From positions 8,056,501 to 8,120,500 of the forward strand of contig NZ_JACHNC010000001.1 in the NCBI RefSeq assembly GCF_014205215.1: a stretch of DNA of 64,000 bases. Reading direction: 5' to 3'. Position 1 is the first letter of the stretch; the number at the start of each line of letters is the position of its first letter. The notes under the pieces were generated by a model that worked only from the letters and a program-made list of their open reading frames with translations, did no database searches and was not told the origin of the DNA. The position numbers and the translations under genes are program-made. The stretch is from Actinoplanes lobatus. Lineage in GTDB: Bacteria; Actinomycetota; Actinomycetes; Mycobacteriales; Micromonosporaceae. Positions 32,143 through 40,200 of the stretch are shown one piece after another.

Positions 32143-32304
32143 ATGCTGGAGAAAATCATCAGGCACCTGATCTGGCGGGGCCGGGTGGCCGCCGCCCACG
32201 CCGAGCGGGACGCCGCCCGCCGCGAGGCCGCCGAACGGTCCGCCGCCGTCCGGCGCATCCTTGACCAGGCACAGACGATGCCCGGCAGCCGGACCATCCG
32301 GTGA
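32143..32304 (+). CDS. small basic coiled-coil protein
   Basis: A 53-residue protein that is one long helix: LEKIIRHLIWRGRVAAAHAERDAARREAAERSAAVRRIL, rich in Arg, Ala and Glu with heptad-like spacing. ATG 32137 is in frame too, but GGAGG at 32130-32134 has the right 8-base spacing only for ATG 32143. The stop overlaps the next start in a GTGA. I do not recognise a family; it may be a subunit or membrane-surface helix. Confidence 0.55.
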   Translation: MLEKIIRHLIWRGRVAAAHAERDAARREAAERSAAVRRILDQAQTMPGSRTIR

Positions 32305-32546
32305 GCGCTTTCCAACGCGGCGACCGGGTGACGGTGCGGCCGCCCTACGACAGCCCGCACGTCGAGTGCACGCCGCACATGGTCATTGCCGGCGAATGCC
32401 CGCCACCCGATCGGCACGGCGACACCGGCTACCAGGTGACGGCGTCGACGATGCGCCACGTCGACGGTCGGCAGATGCTGTTCGGCCCGTATCCGCCGGA
32501 GCAACTCGTGGCGGGCTGGGACGAGCGAGTGGCACGGCTGCGGTGA
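32301..32546 (+). CDS. small hypothetical protein
   Basis: An 81-residue protein beginning SAFQRGDRVTVRPPYDSPHVE. The opening resembles an SH3-like barrel strand as found in KOW or hypervirulence-type small domains, and a Pro-rich middle (AGECPPPDRHGD) precedes a strand and helix at the end. GTG 32301 overlaps the previous stop, and its own stop overlaps the next start. The function is unknown; the tight overlaps on both sides show that it belongs to the cassette. Confidence 0.6.
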   Translation: MSAFQRGDRVTVRPPYDSPHVECTPHMVIAGECPPPDRHGDTGYQVTASTMRHVDGRQMLFGPYPPEQLVAGWDERVARLR

Positions 32547-32785
32547 CCGTCTGCCAGGCCGCCGGGCTCGCTCACCAGCCGAACCCGTGCACCTACGACT
32601 GTCGAGGATGCGGGGAGCCGTGGCCCTGCGGCCGGGCCCGCGCCTACCTGCTGGCCACCAACGACCGGGTGTCGCTGCTGCTGCGGATGGCGATCGAACT
32701 GGAGGAGGCGTCGCTGGTCCTCACCGGCGAGGACCTCTATCAGCGTTTCGTCCTCTGGGCACGGGAAGGCTCCCCTACGGGATGA
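32543..32785 (+). CDS. small cysteine-rich (zinc ribbon-like) protein
   Basis: An 80-residue protein. Near its start it has CTYDCRGCGEPWPCGRAR, with four Cys in the order C-x3-C-x2-C-x5-C, a likely zinc or metal site. The rest is helical (NDRVSLLLRMAIELEEASLVL). The GTG start at 32543 overlaps the stop of the previous gene (GTGA). Similar Cys-rich small proteins accompany XRE/TPR regulators in Actinobacteria, but I know of no defined role. The 3' end overlaps the convergent MerR gene by 11 bases. Confidence 0.6.
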   Translation: MTVCQAAGLAHQPNPCTYDCRGCGEPWPCGRARAYLLATNDRVSLLLRMAIELEEASLVLTGEDLYQRFVLWAREGSPTG

Positions 32786-33545
32786 GGACGCCCGCGGCTC
32801 GGAGTCTGGCCTCGAAGAGGGCGGCCAGGCGGGCGGCGGCCGGAGTCGGCTGCTCGCCGTGGTGGGCGATCAACCGGTAGCGGGTGGCGGCCTGATTCCG
32901 GGCCCGTAGCCCGGTCACCGTACCGAGCAGGGCGGGATGGGCCAGGTAGTGGTCGGCCACCGCGGTCGCCAGCTCGTCGATGCGGGGATCGCCGGGTTCC
33001 CAGGTCGCCGCCTCGGCCGCGCGCCGGGTCAGTTCGAGGAGGTGGGGATCGCCCAGGGCGTACTCGAAATGGGTCAGATAGTCGTCGAAACCGTCGGGGA
33101 CCAGGGCCCGGGCCAGCACCCACGCCTCCCGGGTGGCCGCCACCTCCTCGGCCGGGAAGCCGAGGCCGCGCATGCGTTCCAGCAGCGCCACCGCCCGGTC
33201 CGGCAGCAGGGCCCGATCCCCGTCGGCGAGCCGGTGCAGCGTGTCGCGGCGGGCCGTCAGCTCCGCGATCCGTTCGGTGAGCCGCCGCTCGACGTCGGCG
33301 AGGGTGGCGGCGAACTGGGCGGTGCCGGCGTCGAGCAGGGGGCCGATCTCGGCGAGCGGGACACCGGCGGCGGCCAGCGTACGGATCTGGACCAGCCGCA
33401 GCAGGTCGCCGGAGTCGTACCGTCGATAGCCGGAGCCGTCCCGTTCCGGTTCCCGGAGCAGGCCGAGTTTGTGATAGTGCCGGACGGTCTTCACCGTGAC
33501 GCCGGCGAACTCGGCCGCCTGCCCGATCGTGACACCACGCATCAT
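32775..33545 (-). CDS. MerR-family transcriptional regulator
   Basis: A 256-residue protein. Residues 3-70 are the MerR winged helix (GVTIGQAAEFAGVTVKTVRHYHKLGLLREPERDGSGYRRY). A coiled-coil dimer helix follows (FAATLADVERRLTERIAELTARRDTL), and the C-terminal 130 residues are a helical effector domain with no Cys-based metal site, so the inducer is probably organic. The start overlaps the stop of the upstream serine hydrolase (ATGA), so the two form an operon. It likely controls the promoter ahead of the hydrolase gene. Confidence 0.88.
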   Translation of the reverse strand: MMRGVTIGQAAEFAGVTVKTVRHYHKLGLLREPERDGSGYRRYDSGDLLRLVQIRTLAAAGVPLAEIGPLLDAGTAQFAATLADVERRLTERIAELTARRDTLHRLADGDRALLPDRAVALLERMRGLGFPAEEVAATREAWVLARALVPDGFDDYLTHFEYALGDPHLLELTRRAAEAATWEPGDPRIDELATAVADHYLAHPALLGTVTGLRARNQAATRYRLIAHHGEQPTPAAARLAALFEARLRAAGVLIP

Positions 33546-34615
33546 CGGCCGGTGAACACCTCGGCGAGCAGCCGCTGCTGGGCGCGCTGGAAGGCCGGCG
33601 CGATGCTGAGGCCGGCGTCGTCCACACAGCTCAGCGCGGCGGTCAGGGTCCGGCTGCCGTCGGGGGTGCTGTACATCAGGGCGGCGTGGCCGACGGCGGC
33701 GCCGTTGTGGGAGATGATCGTGCCGCCGGGAGTGGTCAGCACGAACACGCCCAGACCGTAGTCCATGTCGGGAATACCGGTGGGGTACGGGGTGCACATC
33801 TCGGCGAGCAGCGGGCCCGGCAGGAGGCGGCCGCCGGTCAGCGCCGAGATGAAGGTGTGCAGGTCCCGGGTGGTGGAGATCATGTCACCGCCGGCGGAGA
33901 TCCACGAGGGATTCTGGCGGGTGACGTCGATGATGTCGCCGTCGCGGTGGTAGGCGTGGGCGAACGGCTCGGGGATCTCCGGCGACGCCTCGGGCAGCAG
34001 GGTGCCGGTCAGGCCGAGTGGTTCCAGGATCAGGCGGCGCATCTCGTCGGCGAGGCTACGGCCGGTGATGCTCTCGATGATCAGCCGGGCCAGCACGTAG
34101 TTGGTGTTGGAGTAGCTCCAGCGCTCCCCCGGCTCGAACCGCGCCGGCTGGGAGAGCGCGATCCGGACCAGTTCCCGCGGCTGATAGGTGTGGAACCGGT
34201 TGGCCAGCCACCGAGCGGCGCCAGGACCGTAGGGCACCGGGATGCCGGGCACGATCGTACCGTCGGGGTTGATCTCGCCGGTGAAATTGAAGAGCCCGCT
34301 GGTGTGCCGCAACAGCATCCGCACGGTGATCCGCTCGTCCAGCCCGGCCTCGGGCAGGTAGCCGGCCGCCGGGACGTCCAATCCGGCCCGGCCCTCGGCG
34401 ACCAGGCACAGCATCAGGGTGGCGAGGAAGGTCTTGGTGTTGCTGCCGATCCGGACGTGCCCGTCGACCGACGGCTTCGCGGTCCCGCCGAGTTCGGCGA
34501 CCCCGGCGCTGCCGGTCCACTCGCCACCGTCGTCGTTCACGCGCAGGGTCACCCCGTGGAAGCCCGAGCCGGCGATCTCGTCGATGGTCGCCTGTGGGGA
34601 GATGGTGATGGACAT
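33542..34615 (-). CDS. beta-lactamase-family serine hydrolase
   Basis: A 357-residue protein of the class C beta-lactamase/D-Ala-D-Ala carboxypeptidase fold. The Ser-x-x-Lys motif is GSNTKTF, the Tyr-x-Asn motif is YSNTNY, and the third box is HNG (ISHNGAAVGH). These are the active serine, general base and substrate-binding elements. No signal peptide is visible in the chosen form, so a cytoplasmic esterase or peptidase is plausible. AAGGAG lies 9 bases before ATG 34615. It is the first gene of a two-gene operon with MerR. Confidence 0.88.
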   Translation of the reverse strand: MSITISPQATIDEIAGSGFHGVTLRVNDDGGEWTGSAGVAELGGTAKPSVDGHVRIGSNTKTFLATLMLCLVAEGRAGLDVPAAGYLPEAGLDERITVRMLLRHTSGLFNFTGEINPDGTIVPGIPVPYGPGAARWLANRFHTYQPRELVRIALSQPARFEPGERWSYSNTNYVLARLIIESITGRSLADEMRRLILEPLGLTGTLLPEASPEIPEPFAHAYHRDGDIIDVTRQNPSWISAGGDMISTTRDLHTFISALTGGRLLPGPLLAEMCTPYPTGIPDMDYGLGVFVLTTPGGTIISHNGAAVGHAALMYSTPDGSRTLTAALSCVDDAGLSIAPAFQRAQQRLLAEVFTGR

Positions 34616-34635
34616 GATGGACGCTCCTTCGCAAC

Positions 34636-34679
34636 GGTGTCTCGCTGACACCGGGAGCCTCCACCCTGACCTCGGGTCA
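34636..34679 (-). promoter_or_regulatory. two dyads upstream of the hydrolase/MerR operon
   Basis: GGTGTC-tcgct-GACACC (34636-34652) and TGACC-tcg-GGTCA (34667-34679) are close dyads in the promoter of the minus-strand operon. TTGACC on the minus strand overlaps the second dyad and may be the -35 box. MerR regulators bind between -35 and -10, so this is the likely operator region. Confidence 0.5.
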
Positions 34680-34708
34680 ACCTCAAGGATGATCCACGTC
34701 ACCGGCGG

Positions 34709-35776
34709 CTAGACGGTGCGGCCGGCTCGGCGGGCGGCGTCGACCACCGGGTCGGTCTCGTCGTCGAACTGGCCGATCACCTGTTCCAGCAGGTCTTCGA
34801 GGGTGACCAGGCCGATCACCGTGTCCTGGTCGGCGACCAGGGCGAGATGGCTGCGCCGCTGCCGCATCACGGCGACCGCGTCCAGGACGGTGGTGTCGGC
34901 CGGCAGTGACAGCACCGCGGTCATCAGGTCCCGCGCCGTCACGAGCCGGTGGGCGCTGACGGCCTTGGCGGCGTCGCGGACGTGCACGACGCCGACGATC
35001 GCCCCGGCACGGTCGGTCACCGGCAGCCGGGATCGGCCGGTTTCGGTGCTGCGCACCTCGACGGCGCGGGCGTCGGCGTCGGCGGGCACGTCCAGGATCT
35101 GGCCGGTCGGGACCATCACCTCGCGTACGGGCATCGACTGCACCTGCAACATGGCGGTGAGCAGCTCGTGTTCGGCGTCCTCGATGGTGCCGTGCTGTTT
35201 GGAGGTCTCCAGCAGCATGCGCAGCTGTTCGGCGCTGTGCACCTGGGCGAGTTCGTCCTGCGGGGTCACCTTGATCAGCCGCAGGCAGGCGTTGGCGAGG
35301 CCGTTGAGGGCGGCCAGAACCGGGCGCAGGACGGTGGTGAAGCCGACGAACGGGATCGCCAGGATCTGTGCCGATTTCTCCGGGTGGCTGATCGCCCACG
35401 ACTTGGGCGCCATCTCCCCGACGACCACGTGCAGGAAGCCGACCAGGGCGACGGCCAGGACGAAGGCGACCGCGTGGGCGGCGCCCTCGGGCAGACCGGC
35501 CGCGGTGAACGCCGGTTCGAGCAGGTGGGCGACCGCGGGTTTGGCCAGCGCGCCGAGCCCGAGGGTGCACAGGGTGATGCCGAGCTGGGCGCCGGCCAGC
35601 ATCATCGACAGCCGCCGGGTTCCGGCCAGCGCCGCGCGGGCGCCGCGGGATCCGGCGGTGGCGGCGGTCTCGAGGCGGTGCCGTTTCGCGGCGACCAGCG
35701 CGAACTCGGCGGCGACGAAGAACCCGTTGAATGCCAGCAGCACCACGGAGATGAGCAGTGACGGGGCGGCGCTCAT
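34709..35776 (-). CDS. CNNM/CorC-type membrane protein with CBS pair
   Basis: A 355-residue protein. Residues 5-190 are the DUF21 (CNNM) membrane domain: ISVVLLAFNGFFVAAEFALVAAKRHRL starts the first helix, and VVVGEMAPKSWAIS is the conserved loop. Residues 205-335 hold two CBS domains (VREVMVPTGQILDVP, then VTARDLMTAVLSLPADTTVLDA). The C-terminal CorC/HlyC domain is missing. Members of this family are thought to take part in magnesium or cobalt efflux. It is coupled to the upstream paralogue through a 26-codon mini-ORF (35773-35853). Confidence 0.88.
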   Translation of the reverse strand: MSAAPSLLISVVLLAFNGFFVAAEFALVAAKRHRLETAATAGSRGARAALAGTRRLSMMLAGAQLGITLCTLGLGALAKPAVAHLLEPAFTAAGLPEGAAHAVAFVLAVALVGFLHVVVGEMAPKSWAISHPEKSAQILAIPFVGFTTVLRPVLAALNGLANACLRLIKVTPQDELAQVHSAEQLRMLLETSKQHGTIEDAEHELLTAMLQVQSMPVREVMVPTGQILDVPADADARAVEVRSTETGRSRLPVTDRAGAIVGVVHVRDAAKAVSAHRLVTARDLMTAVLSLPADTTVLDAVAVMRQRRSHLALVADQDTVIGLVTLEDLLEQVIGQFDDETDPVVDAARRAGRTV

Positions 35777-35853
35777 GCCGTCGCCTCCGCTTCGCTCCGG
35801 CGCCGGCACGAGTTCGAAACTGAGCTGAATGATTCGCTCGCAAGCTCGCTCAT
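35773..35853 (-). CDS. 26-codon mini-ORF linking the two CNNM genes
   Basis: A 26-residue frame beginning MSELASES and ending in a basic tail (RRRSEAEATA). Its ATG overlaps the stop of the upstream CNNM gene (ATGA), and its own stop overlaps the ATG of the downstream gene (ATGA), so it fills the gap exactly. The DNA of its first codons (GAGCGAGCTTGCGAGCGAAT) looks like an intergenic repeat that I associate with Micromonosporaceae genomes. It may not act as a peptide but as a relay that keeps ribosomes moving between the two genes. Confidence 0.55.
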   Translation of the reverse strand: MSELASESFSSVSNSCRRRSEAEATA

Positions 35854-37211
35854 GTGGTCGCCTGCCCGTCGGCGTCGGGGATGACGGTGAGGGCGATCCG
35901 GTCGGGTACGAGGCGGCGGACGGCCAGGACGGTCAGCCGGGCGACACCCTGTGGGACCGGTTCCCCGTCGGCGTCGACCGTCGGGGGCAGCCGCAGGTCG
36001 ACCTGTTCGCCGGCGACCGGGAGGTGGCCGAGGCGGGCGAGGATCAGGCCGGAGACGGTGTCGTACCGGTCGTCGCCGGGCAGGCGGACGCCGGTGGCGT
36101 CGGTGATCTCGTCGATGCGGGCCCGGCCCGGGATCAGCCAGTCGCCGTCGCCGGCGGGTTCGATGACCGGTTCCGGCAGGTCGTCCTCGTCGCGGATGTC
36201 GCCCACGAGTTCCTCGGCGACGTCTTCGAGGGTGATGATGCCGGCGAAGCCGCCGTATTCGTCGACGACGATCGCCATCTGCCGGTGTGCGGCCTTCAGC
36301 CGGTCCAGGACCTGGGGCAGCCCGAGCGGCTCGGGCAGCGCCACCGGTGCGGTCGCCAGCGACCCGACCGGGGTGGTGCCCCGGACGGCGGGGTCGAGGG
36401 TGACCACGTCGGCGATGGAGACGATGCCGATGACGTCGTCGAGGCCGTCGCCGATCACCGGGAACCGGGAGTGGCCGGTGTCGAGCAGGTCGACGACCCG
36501 CGACGCCGGCTCGTTCTCGCCGATCGTGGTGACGTCGACGCGGGGGCGCATCACCTCGGCGGCGGTCCGCGTCCGGAAGTCCAGGCCGTGGTCGAGCAGC
36601 CGGGCGGCGTGCGCGTCGAGGCTGCCCTCGCTGCCGGCGGCGGCGATGATCCGGTCGAGGTCCTCGGTGGTGGCGCCCTGCGGGAGTTCCTCGATCGGTT
36701 CGATGCCGACGGCGCGCAGCAGCCGGTTGGCGGTGGCGTCGAACACCCGGATGAGCGGGCCCACCACGGTCAGGTAGATCAGCGTGGACCGCGACAGCGC
36801 CCGGGCGAGGGCCTCGGGTTTGGCGATGGCGAGGTTCTTCGGCGCGAGCTCGCCGAGGACCATCTGCACCACGGTGGCGAACAGCAGCGCGAACACCATC
36901 GCGATCGACAGGCTGGCGGCCTCGGAAAGACCGGTCAGGCCGAGCAGCTCGGCGGTGCCGCGGCCCAGGTAGGGCTCGGCGACGTAGCCGGCGAGCAGGG
37001 CGGTGACGGTGATGCCGACCTGGGCGCCGGACAGCACGAACGACAGCCGCTGGGTGACCCGCAGCGCACGCGCGGCGGCCGGGTCACCGTCGGCGGCCCG
37101 TGCCCTCAGGCGTTCCCGGTCGACGGCCACGTAGGCGAACTCCTGGGCCACGAAATAGCCGGTCGCCGCGGTCAGCAGCACGATCGCCACGACTCCGATG
37201 GTGATCAGCAT
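35850..37211 (-). CDS. CNNM/CorC-type membrane protein with CBS pair and CorC domain
   Basis: A 453-residue protein. Residues 1-190 are the CNNM/DUF21 membrane part (VLLTAATGYFVAQEFAYVAVDRERL, VVQMVLGELAPKNLAIAKPEALA). Residues 205-340 are two CBS domains (AAEVMRPRVDVTTI; MAIVVDEYGGFAGIITLEDVAEELVGDI). The C-terminal CorC/HlyC domain is at about 360-445. It is the full-length partner of the downstream paralogue, and two such genes in tandem are common in Actinobacteria. It probably acts in divalent cation homeostasis at the plasma membrane. Confidence 0.9.
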   Translation of the reverse strand: MLITIGVVAIVLLTAATGYFVAQEFAYVAVDRERLRARAADGDPAAARALRVTQRLSFVLSGAQVGITVTALLAGYVAEPYLGRGTAELLGLTGLSEAASLSIAMVFALLFATVVQMVLGELAPKNLAIAKPEALARALSRSTLIYLTVVGPLIRVFDATANRLLRAVGIEPIEELPQGATTEDLDRIIAAAGSEGSLDAHAARLLDHGLDFRTRTAAEVMRPRVDVTTIGENEPASRVVDLLDTGHSRFPVIGDGLDDVIGIVSIADVVTLDPAVRGTTPVGSLATAPVALPEPLGLPQVLDRLKAAHRQMAIVVDEYGGFAGIITLEDVAEELVGDIRDEDDLPEPVIEPAGDGDWLIPGRARIDEITDATGVRLPGDDRYDTVSGLILARLGHLPVAGEQVDLRLPPTVDADGEPVPQGVARLTVLAVRRLVPDRIALTVIPDADGQATT

Positions 37212-37229
37212 GAGGAGCCGTCGTAGCGG

Positions 37230-40200
37230 TTACCCATGGTGCGCCGGTTCGGCGTGCGGCAGGCGCGCCGGTGCCTCGACCGGTCCGGTCCGGCCCTTCC
37301 ATGCGGTGGCCGCCTCCTCCAGCGCCGCCATGAGGCGGGACTCCTCGCCGGCCCGGTCGCGGTGCCACGCCAGCGCCCACGCCCGGTGCAGCCGCCAGCC
37401 GAGACCGGTGAGCACCTGGTCGTTCAGGTGGTCGCGGTCCCGCGCGGCCGGGCAGTCCCGGTAGCCGGGGCCGTCGCAGCGCACACCGAGCAGGTAGTCG
37501 CCGGCCGGGTCGAGGGGGTGGCGGACGGCGATGTCCACCCGTCCGCCGGCGGTGCCCAGATCGGTCCGCGCCGGATAGCCCCAGGACCGTACGGTCTCCA
37601 GCACCGAGGTGACGAACTCGCTGGCCGGGCCGGAGGCGTCGTCCCGGCCGGAGGCGCCGTCGCGTTCCACGTAGTCCAGGTAGGCGACGAGCTGGCGGAC
37701 CCCCTCGTTCTCCGACTCCGGGATGTCGCGGGCCAGGATCGACGTCACGATCTCCACCCGGCGCCGGGCGCGGGTGATCGCCACGTTGAGCCGCCGCCAG
37801 CCGTTGGGGCGGTTGAGGGCGCCGAAGTTCGCGGTGATCCGGCCGGCCAGGTCGTACCCGTACCCGATCGAGAAGATCATCACGTCGCGTTCGTCGCCCT
37901 GCACCGACTCCAGGCTCTTGATGAAGAAGCCGTGCAGCCGGTCGTGGACCACCGCGCGTTGCAGGGCCGGGTGCCCGGCGGCGATCCGTTCCAGGGCCCG
38001 TTCGATCGCCTCGGCCTGGGCCACCGAGAACGTGACGACGCCCAGGGATTCGTGGGGGCGGGTGGTGAAGTGGTGCACGATCCGTTCGGCGACGCGTTCC
38101 GCCTCGACCGGGTTGTCCCGGCCGGATGACCGGCGGTAGACGCCGGCGACCGGGAACAGTTCCACACCGGTGTCCGGGCCGCCGGTGACCGGGGCTGGGA
38201 AGGTGCTCAGCCGGCCCTGGTAGAAGGCGTCGTTGGCGAACGCGACCAGGGCCTGGTGCCGGCTGCGGTAGTGCCAGGTCAGGCTCATGGCGGGGAAGGC
38301 GCCGCACGCTTTGGCCAGCTCCAGCACGGACTGGAAGTCGAGCACCTCGCTGTCCTGGCCGGTGGCCGCGAAGGACCGGTCGAAGAACGACGTGGGCGGC
38401 AGCTGCCGGTCGTCGCCTGCGGTGATCAGGGACCGGCCGCGGTAGATGCAGTTGACCGCTTCGGCCGGCGTGACCTGGGAGGCCTCGTCGAAGATGACGA
38501 TGTCGAAGGTGATGTCCGGGGGCAGTGACTGGCTCACCGTCAGCGGGGAGGCGAGCACGCACGGCCGCAGGGCGAGCACGGCGTCGCGGGTCTGGGCGAT
38601 CAGGTCCCGTACCGGGAGTTGCCGGCCGGCCTTCATCGCCTCGCGGCGCAGCAGGTTGGTGGCGGCGCTGTCGGCCGGAGGCCGGCGTGCCTCGATCGCG
38701 GCGATGATCTGCCGGGCCGCGAGGGCCGCGAGTTTCTCGTCGGCCTGCCGGAATTCGGCCACCAGGCGGTCGCGGTCCTCGCCCCGCCAGGTCCGCAGCC
38801 GGCTGTCGGCGCGGACCACCGCGTCCACCCAGCCGTGCAGCAGCGCCCGGCGCAGGACCGCGGGCACCTGCGCCCGGTCCAGGTGCTGGTCGGCGCAGTA
38901 CTCGACGGCCGCGTCCAGGCCGTGGGCGGCGAGCACCTCGCGGGCGTCGAGGCAGGCGAACCACTCCTCCTGGCCGCTGCTGTCGTCGCGCAGCCGCCGC
39001 AGCAGGGTCCCGGCCCGCCGGTAGTCGTCGAACTGCCGGCGCAGCTCGTCCTGCCGATGCGGCGCGAACCCGGCGAGCACCGCCCGGCCGGCCTCGGCCC
39101 ATTCCCGGGCCCGTTCGGCCAGTCCGGGCACCGGTTTCAGGTCGTCGAGGGCGGCGGCCTGCGCCTCGGTCAGCGGCCCGCCGGCCATCTCCCGGGTCCG
39201 CGCGGCCCAGGCGACGGCCGCGGCGAGCGCGGCCGGATCGGTTTCCGGCATCTCCCCGGTACGGTCCTCAGCCGCCGTCTGCGCCTGTTCCGCCGCCGTA
39301 CGCAGCCGGGCCAGCCGGAGTGTCTCCGCGTAGTCCAGGGTCCGCCCGGTCGCCGCGTCGTACGCCCGGACCGTCTCCGCCACCGCGTGCAGGGTCACGG
39401 TGTGCCCGGTCAGCCAGGTCAGCGCGTCGCCGATCGGCCAGGTCACGAGTTCCGGCCGGGCCGCCGGGCCGGGCGCCGGCCGCAGTGTGGCCTGCCAGCG
39501 CAGCAGCGCGTCGCGGGCCTCCTTGACGACCCGGCCCGGCGCCGGGTCGGGGGCCGGCCCGCAGAGATGTCCGAGGACGGCCTCGACCACGGCGGGCGGG
39601 ACCGTGGCGAGTGCGGTGGCGGCCACCGCGATCGCGTCGTCGAGGGCGGTGAAGTCGGTGCCGCGGCCCTGCCAGTACCGGCCGAGCACGGGGGCGTACG
39701 TCTGTTCGGCGGCCGTCAGGTCCTGGAGTGCCCGTTTCCAGGCGACGGCGGTGCCGATGCGGGCGACCGCGTCCCCGAGGTTCGCGGTGGGCAGCACGGA
39801 TCCGGCCACCTGCCGCCGGTCCCGCCGGTACGCCGCCCGCAGTCTCCCCAGCCCCCGATGCACCGTGGTGAACCGTTCGGCGAGCTCCTCGACCGGCTGG
39901 CCCAGGATGGCCTCGGAGAAGTACGGCCGGGCCTGGATCTCGGCGGCGACCAGCGCCTCCAGTGCCCGCCGCAGGACGCCGGCCCCGGTCCGTACCGCGG
40001 GCAGCGTGCCGGGCCGGAACCAGAACCGCTCCGGCTTGTGCGGCCGGTCGCCCAGTTCGACGATCGTGGCGACGCGCGAGATGTCCTGGACGGTGTGGAC
40101 CGGTGGCAGCCCGAGGCGGGCGGTGACCCGGTCGACCGCGCGGCGGCGTGCGTCGATCTGTTCGGCGGCCCGGGTGAACGAGCGGGCGAGTTCGTCGGCG

